Source: Helichrysum umbraculigerum
Lineage: Eukaryota; Streptophyta; Magnoliopsida; Asterales; Asteraceae
Length of the DNA stretch: 64,000 nucleotides
Reading direction: 5' to 3'
NCBI GenBank assembly: GCA_949592205.1
Contig: CATIUR010000001.1
Span: forward strand, 45,587,001-45,651,000
The notes below the pieces were generated by a model. It did not search any database. It saw nothing but the letters and a program-made list of their open reading frames with translations, and had not been told where the DNA came from. Made by a program: the position numbers and the translations under genes. Of the stretch, positions 36,117 to 47,795 are shown piece by piece (the stretch's first letter is position 1; every line of letters starts with the position of its first letter).

Positions 36117-36367
36117 CTCCCTCCGTCCTAATTTTATTGTCCCCAGACAAAAAACACGCAGTTTAAGAAAAACATCACCATCTCTCTTACTTTTTGGTAA
36201 CAAGACAATTTTACCCTTTACTTTTTACCTACCTTTTTGTTTTACATATATAAATTAGGGGCAAAAATGAACTTTATCTCATTATTATTTTCTATTTATG
36301 GAAGTGGACAATTAAATTGGGACATCCCAAAAAGGAATACTGGACAATAGATACGGGACGGAGGGAG
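36117..36367. mobile_element. Stowaway MITE (Tc1/mariner type)
   Basis: 251 bp with perfect outer inverted ends CTCCCTCCGTCC and GGACGGAGGGAG, flanked by TA on both sides (36115-36116, 36368-36369). The ends extend imperfectly to about 28 bp. No coding capacity. It sits in an intron of the Ulp1-like gene between exon pieces at 36071 and 36385. Confidence 0.96.
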
Positions 36368-36490
36368 TATTAAATAAAAATACGATTGAAATACTTACAT
36401 TAAATTCCAAGTGTAGATCCATTAGCTGTTTTTCAAGGCTCGATACCCTCAACTCAAGGCCGGGGTCACTATGTGTCGACGAGGGGATGA

Positions 36491-36640
36491 AGGATGGTTG
36501 TTGAAACCCAGGCATGGTTCCGTATGACTGTTGAAAACTAGGCATGGGGCCGTATGATTGTTGAAATCCTGCCATGGGCGTGTATGATTGTTGAAAACCT
36601 GGAATGGGATGGTGTGATTGTTGAAAACTTGGCATGGGTG
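36491..36640 (-). repeat. 30-bp coding tandem repeat (MPGFQQSYGP type)
   Basis: Five 30-bp units give ten-residue repeats of the form MPxFQQSYxP inside the Ulp1-like gene. Unit identity is about 80-90 percent and the frame is kept. Confidence 0.85.
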
Positions 36641-37135
36641 GCGACGGGGGTCTAACATCAAAGTCTGGTGGGGGGCGTGTCTTCTTTGCACGAGGTCTAA
36701 TATCCACACCATTAAAAAAACATTCACTAGCTATCCACCAGTCCGTAGCTTGCTCGTCACATGTTGGCACCAACTCCAACAGTGGTAAACGTCCAGGCTG
36801 ATTACAACCAAGTTAATGTCTTATTAGTAATGTAGGTTTAAATATTAAATGTGAAACAAAATTGTCGTTTTAGAATAACCTGCAATACTGAAGTAACAAA
36901 TCTCCGTGTAACCTCCCACGAACAGCTAATGATGGTCCTCCTCCAAGCAATGGCTCTAGGGATTACACCTTCCCATTTTGTACAGTACCCAGAAAGTCGG
37001 CCGTGTGGAAAAACCTCATAAATCCATATCTATGATAATTTTCAAGAAATATTAAAGGTAATTATTGTTATATTGTATATGTAGTAACAGTTAGTAGCTA
37101 ATCCATATATAGAATTCAAAAGCATTTAGAGTATA

Positions 37136-37142
<7 letters not shown>

Positions 37143-37219
<77 letters not shown>
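37143..37219. repeat. (TA)n microsatellite
   Basis: About 77 bp of pure TA repeats followed by ACATATATACG variants, within an intron of the Ulp1-like gene. Confidence 0.97.
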
Positions 37220-37225
<6 letters not shown>

Positions 37226-39594
37226 TATACGTATATACATATATACGTATATATATACATATGTATATATACTCGTAGTATGTATAAATCAAAGTTAAAT
37301 ACGTCAAGTATAAAACAGAATAACTAAATAAATTTGGATACGTTACCTTAAAGGCCCAAACAAATCCGGCTGATGAGTAAGAGCGTGACTCTGAAGTTTG
37401 ACCACAATGTAACGCCTGACGTTTTCCAAGTGCATTACGTAGTCTGGGGAAGGTTTCATCCCACAAGTAAGAACCCCCACGGAAATTGGTTCCATGCATT
37501 TAAGTCTTCCAAAAGTACTAAAACACTGTCTTTAACTGTTGTCTTAAGTTCGCCACCAAGAAACCCAAAATGGAGTAGTAATAATAAGCACAATCGGACG
37601 TGATCAACATCATCTAATTTGTCACTTTCTGACTCAAACACATATCTAATATCTCGACCCCTAATTGAATGACAAACTCTAAAGCTAAAAACTCTATCTC
37701 TAAATGGATTGCCAAATCTATTAGGTAACCGGTCCTGACAACCGAATCGAAATCCTGTAATGAGATAAAAGTCCCGACGTGTGAATTTAAGCTACCGGCC
37801 TCCAACTAGAAACAACAAATAATCAATTTCATGTTCTGGAACATACTCAGTTTGTAGTATCAAATGGACCAAACTCGGGTCTCGGTTATCGCATTCAAGA
37901 TCCAGCCATCGTCCAAAACATGAGTTTCTAAATATTTGTAGTCTATTCAATCTAGATAAACTTTCACTAATTAGTCTAATAACTCCAACATTACATCTAA
38001 TAGTCAAGTGTGCGTCGTAATATAACCTCTGAAAAACAAAAAATTTCACAGTAAATTTATTAGTTAGCAAACATAAAATATACAAAAGTTAAAAAAGGGA
38101 TATAAACAAACATAAACAAAAGGACTACAAAATTAGAAAAGTAAAAAGAATATATCCTAATTATAGCAACAACAGTAGGAAGTATAATCTAACATTAAAT
38201 TCCATATATAGCAATAAATATAAACTATAAAATTACGAAATTACAGATCTCACGAGATTTTATTTACTTTTATTTGTCTACATATATTATTTTACCTAAA
38301 TTATCTACATATATATTATATACACATATTATCTACACATATTATTAATCTACACATATTATTTATGATATATCACAAAATTATCTACACAAAGTATTCT
38401 TACTATGCAAAAGGGGATACTACAAATTATCTACACATATTATTTATGATATATCATAAAATTACAATATATTATATACCTTCAAAAATACAAAATTTAA
38501 CATATTTCAATTTAAAAATTACAGTATAAAAAACATATAAAATATGTATAACAAGAACGAAGAAACATACTTTAAGATCAAAATCAACCTCTTCCATCTT
38601 TTTCTTGATTTCTTGTTCCGAAAGGTTGCTGTCGATTTTCTTGTTCCGAAAGGTGGCCGTCGGTTTTTTAGGGTAGGCTGTTGTGTGACACCCGGCACTT
38701 AGGGGTAGTTAATTACCCTAACTAGAAACAACATTACGTGTATTTAGTTTTGTATTAGGCTAAATACTTGTAACTACTTGTATATTTGAATATACACTTA
38801 CGTGATTATTTATAATTATGCGAAACAACCGGACGGAGTCCGACAATTTATACGACGTTAGTGAAAAAAAATTTTAATCGTAAATCTAATTTATAATTAA
38901 ATAGTAGTTATTTACATTTATATTATTATTTCGTATAATAATACGCGAATTATCTATACGTTTTATGTAAAACGTACTGCACGCGGCGAAAACCCGCAAA
39001 CTGAATTCAACAACCAAACGAAACTCAATAAATATTTTAATAACTCAAATTAAAGTATTTTAATAATACTTCAATGTAAAAATATCCAAAATATATCGTT
39101 AATTAAAACGACTCAAAATAACGTTACGCAATTTAACCGAATAACGAAAATAACGAGTAAACGACCTTCGTACGCAACACAGTCTGGAAATTTAAATTGA
39201 AAACAATATCAGCCCAAATGCCGCCCCCCCCCCCCCCCCAACAAAAAAAACGTCCACCACCTCCCCACCCCCATGTGATTTTCATCATTTCACTTTACTT
39301 ACATATCCATTGAATTTACATGCAAGCCTTTCACTCTCATCATGTCAATTTCACTCAAAACTCTTCCAACTCTCTACACTCCACCTTCTCTCTCTAAAAT
39401 CAGTCAATAGATCAACCCAAGACCACCAATCACCACCCTATCACCTCCACTATCCACCAAACAACCACCATCATCAACCACCCAAAATACTTCATCATTT
39501 GCAAGAAAAGTTAGCTCAAGAACACCACTATCATCATCTCCTTCTCCCCATCTTAATCCTCATTGTAAGGAAACTTTCTCTTCATCATCTTACC

Positions 39595-39961
39595 TATAAC
39601 ACCCCTCATTTATTAAAACAATTATAATAATAATTGTGATTCGGAAGCGTATATTTCACACATGTAACCATGCTTTGCATTACCCTTTAATGTAGATAAA
39701 CTTTTTCCAAACTAAATACATGACATTTCAACAACTAGGTGTTATATAATTTAAAACATTTCTTCGGTTATTAAACCAACATCAGAGTAACAGCCTGTCA
39801 AACATTCCATCAATTCCAAACACTTCCTGCCCCGCCCAATATGTCCCATCACTTATAACCTGCAGGAAGAACTATGGTGGGGTTAGCATAACGCTAAGTG
39901 AATGAAACTATAATCTACAGTCCAACTTAGCACAACAATCTGTTTACATCAAATAACAATA

Positions 39962-39994
<33 letters not shown>

Positions 39995-41622
39995 CAAAAG
40001 GATCGGTGGTTCTTGAGATACCTTTATACCGGTTTGGTATTCAAAGAACACTTATCAATCATCTGTATTGGCCTATACAGAATTACCGATAACCTGTTGT
40101 TAATCACACACGACCTAAATCTTTGAACCAACATTTCAAGTTCCAAGATTTCCTGTCGTCTATAATAACAACCAAGTCCAACCATCATTTCAAGTTGACC
40201 TCGGAATCTTACATACTAGCTCAAACAGCCAAGTAAGCAAACAACCAAACTAACATGGCAAGTTATCTACAAACGAAAATATTATATCAAAGTAATACTA
40301 TAATTACTTGTTGTAACCAAATCATTACAACTAAATCACACTGAGGTTACAGATCCACTCACCGAATACCTCAGTCATCCACTCAGTAGTCTAATGTCAC
40401 TGAATCTTTCTGTTTATCTGAAAACACAACAGAACTTCATAAGTTAGTCATTTGACCCAATGTAGATATAACATCATACAATGGTAATTACATCACACAA
40501 CTTATCACTAACTTGTATTAATTCAACTTTCATCATTTCAAGATTATGATTAATCACTTTAATCATCTCAATTCACAATCACTTAATAAACTATGATCAT
40601 CTTTCAATATCAAATCAAGTAAGTTTCCAAGATTATGAATAGCCATTATAAACATCAATATTCATAATCAATTACCAAATTATGATCATTAGTATCACAT
40701 TCTCACATTTATCCATCTTAATCATTGTTAACTAATATAATTAACCCATTAACAAGATTAATAACATCTAACATCAACAATTAATCAAACCCCTCATAAT
40801 CATCTTCATGAATCAATCATAATCACCATGAACACTTAATCAACTTTACACAATTTAGTTTGAACACAACTAATCATCATCATGTATCAACTCTAACATG
40901 ATCACTAACAACAATTATCAAACATACACTAATTACACAAGCTTATAAGCTTTGATCATATCATAATCAACTAAACCCTTTAACTTTATTAATGATCATA
41001 TATCAAATTCACCATTTCTAAACTAGGTTTAGATTATAATCCACATATAATCATCAACTAACAACTATATGATCATTACAAGCTTCAATTTCATATTAAT
41101 CATCCTAATTGAATCAAATACACAAAAACCCATTTCTAGGTTTATACATAATCACAAAATTAAGACTTACCACATGATTATGATGATCAATGGATGATTT
41201 ACTCATGTTTTGAAAGCTTGAATTCGAGTTCTAGGGCTTCAATTTGATGATTTCTCATGGTTTTAGGGTTTTGAAATAATACATATGAATATATGATACG
41301 TACGAATGCATATGTATATAGATATATGTTGAAATAAAAGACCGACTCAACATATAGGTCTATTACACAATTGTCTAAATTTCATTCCCCGTACCTATCA
41401 TTGTCTGGAACTTAAAAACCATTTGCGGGGAAACATTATTTTATTTTACCGTCAACTAGATTAAATTAAAACAATCATTAATTTATTAGTCACAATAAAT
41501 TATTCGACTCTTTTCCTCATTTATTTTCAAATAACAAAGGAAACCATTTTATGACACTTTAAATAATAACTCACAATCAGAAAATATTAAAATATTACCA
41601 GACCCGAGGAACGGATGTTACA
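39595..41622 (-). mobile_element. Solo LTR of a TGTAACA..TGTTATA gypsy-like family
   Basis: 2028 bp, inserted in the Tekay 5' LTR with perfect TTACC duplications (39590-39594 and 41623-41627). Minus-strand ends TGTAACATCCG and GTGTTATA-like. It is a diverged relative of 54478-56288, which has the same unusual TATA-ending terminus. Includes an (AATC)n run at 39964-39992. No coding region. Confidence 0.9.
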
Positions 41623-42889
41623 TTACCTTAATAACATACTAATAATGTTCACTAACAAGAATATGTCCAAAATCTTGGCTAAAAACCACTTTTCATAACT
41701 AAAATCTCATGGAAAAGCAACAAAAACTTTCTGGTCAGATTCTTATACGAATTTCACCATATTGTTTCTCACACATTTCTTAATGAAAATGGACGTTTTT
41801 ATAGTCAAAAATTAAGTTCAGGAAGAAGCTTTCCAACCCCACTAGCCTCATATTTTTCTGGGCTCGTTTACTATTTTAAATAATTTTTGTATGAACACAT
41901 GTATAATCTGCTCTAGAACACATGTATAAAGGGAAAGACTAACTTTTTGTGATCTATGAACATATCTAAGGTTTGGGTAAAAGTTTCGGGTCAAACCGAG
42001 ATGGTTTGACCAAGTCAACAAAAACGAGACTCGCTTTCGGAAAATGTCAAACTTTCTACTTTTAGCAAAACTTGTAACTAAATGGGTTTGGGTGACTTAT
42101 TAACTAACTTAAACAAAAAACGAGACTTGTAAACATAACCCGAACGAAAAACGACACTTATATTTGAACCTAAACATAAACCGCAAGACTTTGACACCAA
42201 GTATTAAATTCGTGTGACAACTGGTAACCACATACTAAGGCAACTCGATAACGCACGACATTTACTATTTTAAAGGACATAACAAAACAAACTTAATAAA
42301 AATGTCTTTAAAAATTATTATTACAAACTTTCACCAACGGGTCATATACGTTTTTAATGAACAATGATATCGCATAAAAGGTCACGTTTTTACCACCGAT
42401 ATCTCTCTCATTCTGGAACAATACTTGGCATTTAGACTCAAATAATACACAAATCAATGAAACTTTGCCAAGAAGGTCAAAATAAAGTTGCACAAGAAAA
42501 ATCAAGCAAAACGGACAAAAAACGAAGATTCCACGCACAGTTGAAGATTCAAGACATCCGAGACAAGATTTGAGATAAAGTACCCACCACCAAGATTTTT
42601 CTTATCCAAGATCTTTGTTTTCAAATTACGAATCCAACAGAAGAAGAATCAACAAAATCGGACGAAGAACTAAGATTCTACGTACGCCGAAAGATTTAAA
42701 AGATTCGCACGAGACATCTAAAGATTAGAGAAACATTTCAGGGATTTCTTTTCATCAAAGTCTTCGATTTTTAGAAACGAATCCAACGCAAAAAGAATCG
42801 ACAAAAATGGACGCATAACAAAAAAGATACACGCGAAACGAGAAACGAGCAAAAGACGGCAGACCGGGGCGGGCGGCAGCCACCAGCCG

Positions 42890-43030
42890 CCGGCTGGACA
42901 CCCCCATCCCCCGGCCGCTTTTCCGTCCTTGCTCGTACTCTCCTGGTACATGTGCTAGACCTTTCCGCGACTTTTGGGTACATGTGCTAGACCTTTCCGT
43001 GCTTTAGGATACATGTGCTAGACCTTTCAC
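42890..43030 (+). repeat. Short repeat array upstream of LTR TATA box
   Basis: Three units of TACATGTGCTAGACCTTTCC about 33 bp apart, preceded by GC-rich GCCGCCGGCTGG. The last unit ends about 55 bp before the TATA box at 43082. Confidence 0.85.
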
Positions 43031-43606
43031 CACCTTTTGCTAATATGTTCCCCTAGTTGCTAAAGTGCACCAAAATTCAAGTATAAATAGGTGTCTTTGG
43101 TTCATTTGTGACACACACCATTCCTATCACACATTTCTTAAGAAAAACACCTTCCACACTTTTCTTTAGACTAATAATACCCTTTAATTATTAGTTCTAC
43201 TTTCTCCTTCTATTTTCTTATTCCAAATTAGTTAGGCTAGTTTAGAAAACTTGTTTAGAATAGAACGAAAGTGCAGAACGCATTGTAATCTTCGGAGTAC
43301 GCTCGGAATTGTGTCAATTAATTCAAGTCTATTCTCTCTCTCATTTAATCCTGGTTCTTTCTATCCTTATCTATCTTAATTAATTACGTTTATATTGATT
43401 ATGCTAGATTTAGGTATTGCCATGATTAGAGAGTAGTATACTTGTTGTGTTTGCTTGCGATGTAGTTAGTTAATTATGGGATGATTTATAATTAAATATT
43501 AAAGATCGGAAGTATTGCTTTGATCATCTTATTGTATGTTTTTGTTTGATTGTTGCCTTAGGATCATCATAGTAGTAAAATATAAACGGTCTTAATTATC
43601 GTGAAA

Positions 43607-43713
43607 TAATATGACGGCCCCTATTCGACTGTTACTCGATATAGTACTGGAAACACTTCAAGGTGGAGTACAAATGTATGGAAGTCGAGGAACGACCGAA
43701 GGTAGTCATGTTA
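43607..43713 (+). other. Putative structured RNA module in LTR leader (copy a)
   Basis: Outer stem TAATATGAC with GTCATGTTA (nine pairs) and inner hairpin CACTTCAAGGTG at 43654-43665. About 520 bp downstream of the TATA box, so probably in the transcript leader. Confidence 0.6.
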
Positions 43714-43735
43714 CGAAACGGTACAATATTACGAA

Positions 43736-43843
43736 GTAATATGACGGCCCATATTCAACTGTTATGCAGTATAGCGTTGGAAACACTTTAGGTGTAGTAC
43801 AAACACGTGGAAGCTGTGTAACGACCGAAGGTAATTATATTAC
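43736..43843 (+). other. Putative structured RNA module in LTR leader (copy b)
   Basis: Outer stem GTAATATGA with TTATATTAC (nine pairs including one G-U) and hairpin CACTTTAGGTG at 43784-43794. Tandem duplicate of copy a; the minus-strand family A LTRs have a single copy. Confidence 0.6.
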
Positions 43844-45759
43844 GGACTAATATATAAAATGAGAAACCTAGTTTAATTAACCTTTCTAAATAGACTTTTA
43901 AACTTCAAATTAATCTATCGCCTTTCCACCAATAAACGTGATTACAATACCTTTTTAACGACGTCCAATTAAAAGGTAGTCAGTCATCTGTATCAATATA
44001 ATTTGTCAAAGGTATGAAATTATGAAACCGCAAGGCTACATGGGGGATTATCGTAGGACAAGACATGGCCAAGGTTTGAAGTGGTGGAACCACTTTAAGT
44101 GAGGAACACTGTGGATAATTAGGGGATTTATTGGGTAGTCTTAAGCAAGGGCTGGTTTAAAGTCATAAATGAACTCTATAAATACATGAATCTGTTAGGA
44201 TAACGAGGAATCGTTATATGATTCAGTTTTGTCTAGTACCTTTAGATTTTGTCTCCGTTCATAAGAAAGTAAAATTAAACTTAAATAAAGATCTTTATTA
44301 TTATTCTATATACTTTGTGATGTCACCATAACCTAGTTCCTGGTGTGACATGCTAATGGGATTTTAATTAGTATGGAATCTAGTGTTTACATCACAAGTA
44401 TCGAAGAGTAACAATTAACAAACATCTTTTTAAAACAGTTTCTCCAAACATCATCCTATAACTTAATTAACGAAATCTCAACAAACACTATCTTTATTTT
44501 ATCTGCTTTATGTTTTATTTTAATTTCGCTTTTATTTACTTGCCTAAGTTAGTTAATAGAAAAACCAAAACTCCTCCATTGTTTTATAAACCCTTTACTA
44601 GTTTGAAAGCCCTCATCTGCCATGCCTTAGTTTCAATTCAGTTGGTTTGAAGAACGACTCTAGGTCATACCTACCACTTGCTCACCCTTAGGATTAGCAT
44701 TGTTAGGGAAAACTTAGGCCACGCAATTACAAATTTAAGACACACACTGATGCCCGTCGCCAGTAGCCGGTGCAACGACAAGGGTAAAATCCTTACCGAC
44801 CGCTGGTGATGCATCAAACAACTTACTTGGACATACTAGTTGAGTGAACTAGCATAGGTGGACATTAACCCTCTACTTACATAGATGGTTTTATGAGACA
44901 TCTACTTACACACACAACCTTATGCATTTAGGGCGCTAGAAGGTTGCATTCGGGACAAGAACACCCGCTATTTGATTGTTTGCTTGCTTATTTGCTAAAC
45001 TCATGTGAGTTTCATAGCCTCATTTTTACTGTTTTTACTTTGGGGTGAGAATACATACAACTGTTTTATAACTGTTTTTATGATCACAAGTGACTGAAAA
45101 CAACTCTTATACAGATTGCATCAGACCCGATGTTAATCCATAAAGCCCTCAACCCATCATAGTTCGTTAATATTATGCGTGAATATTATTGGATAGATCT
45201 ATCGGGGATTGACATCCCCGTCCGAGCTAGTCGCTCTAGCCAACCCACGGACGCAGTATTATTTGTAAAATAGAAGTGTACCAATTATACACTTACCTGA
45301 GGCAACAAACGTTAAGCTCGAACAATGAGACTCATTGCAAGAGTATAACTTTTATTAACTTTGTTTACTAAACCTATAAATCTTGTGATTCATACCAATA
45401 CTTTATAACTGCTAAACCTATGAACTCACCAACTTTATGTTGACCATTTAGTATGTATTTCTCGGGTAACCCGCCGTAGTAGGATGCTTTTGGAAAGCAT
45501 TAGCTCGAGTCGCATGTTTTCAAAATCAACAAGAGATTAGACTGCATTATGATATTTTTGTATCAACCATTATGTATTAGAAATCTCTCGACATTTGATG
45601 GGATTTTGTAAACATTTTTATTTATGGAATGTAACTATTTTCTAAACGTCTCATTTAGAGGTCGTTTGTTGTAATCTTTGTGTGATGATTTATGATTTGG
45701 TCGGCGCCCCCGTGACACCTCATACCTCCGCTGCCACGTGTTTTGAGGGTGCAACAGAT

Positions 45760-45772
45760 TGGTATCGGAGCC
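45760..45772 (+). other. Primer binding site, initiator tRNA-Met type
   Basis: TGGTATCGGAGCC, three bases after the LTR end. It differs from the usual plant TGGTATCAGAGC by one base. Confidence 0.9.
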
Positions 45773-46013
45773 TAAGGTTATAGCGAACTAGGATTGCATT
45801 AGTGACCTTGACTATAACCATTAAGTTAGTATTCCTTATTAGGTATGACTGGTTCAGTTATTGCATCATGTGAATTTAATTTAACATAGCCTGATCAACT
45901 ATGTACAATTAAAGGAGAATCGATGCAAGACCTAAAATGGTTATAATGAACAGGAATGCATTAGAAGACATATACCAAGCATAGATACGGGACCAACCCT
46001 TATATGTGCTGAT

Positions 46014-46744
46014 GTGCTAAGTTTCTATATATTCTTATTTTATAACCTTATGTACACAAACTATTTGCCACCAAAAATGGTAACTACTCCCACCGCTACG
46101 TCACCCAACTCCGTGAACGAGGCTCAAGCCTTACACACTGCTGTGGAGACTTCCACGGTACCCACTCACCCAACCGTATCGGGCAACGACATATTCGAAG
46201 AGGACTCGCTTGAGGAGAATCCACCTAAGGATTCGCCACCCAAACAAGTAATACCTACTTCACTCTCTTCCTCCCATTCTCATCCAAATCATTCGGGAAC
46301 ACGTATGGAACTAGAACCACATGAGAATTCGTCACCTTGGCGCGTTACATTTACTTTCTCTACTACACAACTAGAAGGACTGACAGACCATCACGAACTA
46401 GACCTTACGCTAACTATAGTACTACTACCGATACTCCACCCACTAGGACCCGTCTTCGTGCAGACGCCGCCGATGCAATTGATCAACCACAACACCTACA
46501 CATTGGAAACGTTTCCCAGCACTTTGATGAATTCCAACGATTTACGCGTCTTTTCTCCGAACGAATCAGGGATAGGATTCACTACTGGAGGGAAGTAGCT
46601 ACTAACTTAAAGCAAATGACAAAAACGTGGATCAAACGAATGTACAAACAATCGACAGAGGATATTTTAATCCATCCTGTGCCCCTACGATACAGAGACA
46701 TGCTTGAAGCACGTTACTACCCTCACGACCTGAACCTAGAATAG
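46014..46744 (+). pseudogene. Leader ORF between primer site and gag, unknown function
   Basis: Two overlapping frames (46014-46598 and 46337-46744) look like one coding sequence with a frameshift between about 46350 and 46450. The first half is Pro, Ser and Thr rich with an acidic patch (around NDIFEEDSLEENPPKDSPPK). The second half has a helical, basic stretch (FTRLFSERIRDRIHYWREV, then TKTWIKRMYKQST). No known domain is recognised. Standard Tekay elements start gag soon after the primer site, so an extra upstream protein is unusual. It might be the N-terminal part of a diverged gag, a captured sequence or an older nested fragment. Start choice is arbitrary; a Met at 46077 (MVTTPTATSP) is also plausible. 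Confidence 0.45.
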
Positions 46745-47795
46745 ATTAGAAGTAGAAAGACGTGCCCGAACGACATAGAACATAGCTAGAGTTAGCTCAA
46801 TGATGACTGGACTAACGACTGTCGTGGAGATGCAACTGTTTTGTTAAGCCTATGTATGACGAAATTACGCCTACCTCTTGTTATATTAAAAACTTCTATC
46901 CCGATGGGTATGTAAGAAACCCCATCACATTTTGTATCGTCCGGATGTAACAATGCCCGGCATGTTTTGTAAACTTCGAATTCTGTAATCTATTAATCTT
47001 GCACCCTATTGGTCACTAATCATATTACCTTGTACCAATTAATCGTCGTACTGCAATGTCACGTATTATTTTAAACACATCTACGATAATGTTAGTTCTC
47101 ATATAAGGATCTCGTTCATTCTTTTATCTCCTTTCGTTTAAGGATATGCCACTACGAGAATCAACGTAAATTTCCAATACTTTACAATAACAAGAGTTCT
47201 CAACAGATTTCTACCAACTCAAGTTTTCAAAGAATTATCACCGAACATTTACCCGGAATTATCTACAACTTCTAATTTTCAACTGGTCTTATTAGACAGA
47301 AATCTTCAAACATCATGTCAATGATAAGAGTTTCCAACCTATTCCGACTGAATCAAGTTTTTGATGGACATTAAACTTTCAAAAAAAAAATTATTATGGA
47401 AATTTTCTGACAGATTTTACACTAGCCCTTCCACAAAATGTTTTATAAAAAATTTTGAAATTTATAAAATGCTTAGTTACGTTGACATTTTTATTAGACG
47501 AAAATTTTATATAAGAACAAACACTTGATTTTTACTCAACTTTTTTAAAAGATAGACCGTGACGTTAATAATATAGGTGATGACATTAATTTAACCAGAA
47601 ATGGTACCGGTAGTTTGTGTTAAAACTTGAGATATTTAAAACTCTTTTCGTATACTAGTAATTTATGCATCTTAAGAGGCTAAACCCTATTTTACAAATT
47701 CACTATTTTGTTAAAACAATTTTCTCGTAGGAAATGGCAAGTCCCTCTGTAGACAAACACGTGTCTGACGACAACCAACTCTGTGATGAACCAAC
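46745..47795. other. Non-coding leader of the Tekay element
   Basis: No open frame of note. Contains CCGGATGTAACAATGCCCGGCA at about 46941-46962 in near-copy form; the same phrase recurs near 48592, so part of the leader seems duplicated around the next insert. Confidence 0.5.

Larger units (their letters stand above)
34584..38597 (-). pseudogene. Ulp1-like (C48) SUMO-protease gene of a MULE, DUF1985 type
   Basis: Exon pieces on the minus strand: 38597-38571 (MEEVDFDLK), 38027 to about 37340 (DUF1985-like, RDFYLITGFRFG), about 37030-36880, 36798 to about 36385 (FQQ repeat), about 36071-35880, about 35640-35340, about 35260-35085 and about 35010-34587. The C-terminal piece is a peptidase C48 fold with the His (PGGHW), Asp (IYDSM), Gln (VPQQQNG) and Cys (VDCGVF) all kept. 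Breaks: an in-frame TAG in the DUF1985 part near 37795-37800, a frameshift near 37490 in a G-run, and another near 34790 between the His/Asp and Gln/Cys parts. Ulp1-like genes carried by Mutator-like elements are known (the Kaonashi type in Arabidopsis). Its partner is the transposase at 31561-34341. Exon ends are by eye and approximate. Confidence 0.8.
42365..44816 (+). mobile_element. Solo LTR of Athila family A
   Basis: 2452 bp from TGATATCGC to GATGCATCA with perfect AACAA duplications (42360-42364 and 44817-44821). Opposite orientation to the family A LTRs at 2927 and 17140. Box at 42376-42391, U3 array about 42890-43030, TATAAATA at 43082-43089, and two tandem structured modules at 43607-43843. 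Confidence 0.93.
38684..45756 (+). repeat. Tekay 5' LTR, interrupted by two solo LTRs
   Basis: Starts TGTGACACCCGGC, ends GAGGGTGCAACA just before the primer site. Own sequence 38684-39594, 41628-42364 and 44822-45756. It aligns with the 3' LTR over its length, but identity looks only moderate. A C16 run is at 39224-39239. Confidence 0.88.

Noticed and set aside
37371..37400. Possible hammerhead ribozyme core (CTGATGA..GAAG)
   Set aside because: The required GAAA box is missing and the interval is coding sequence of the Ulp1-like gene on the other strand.
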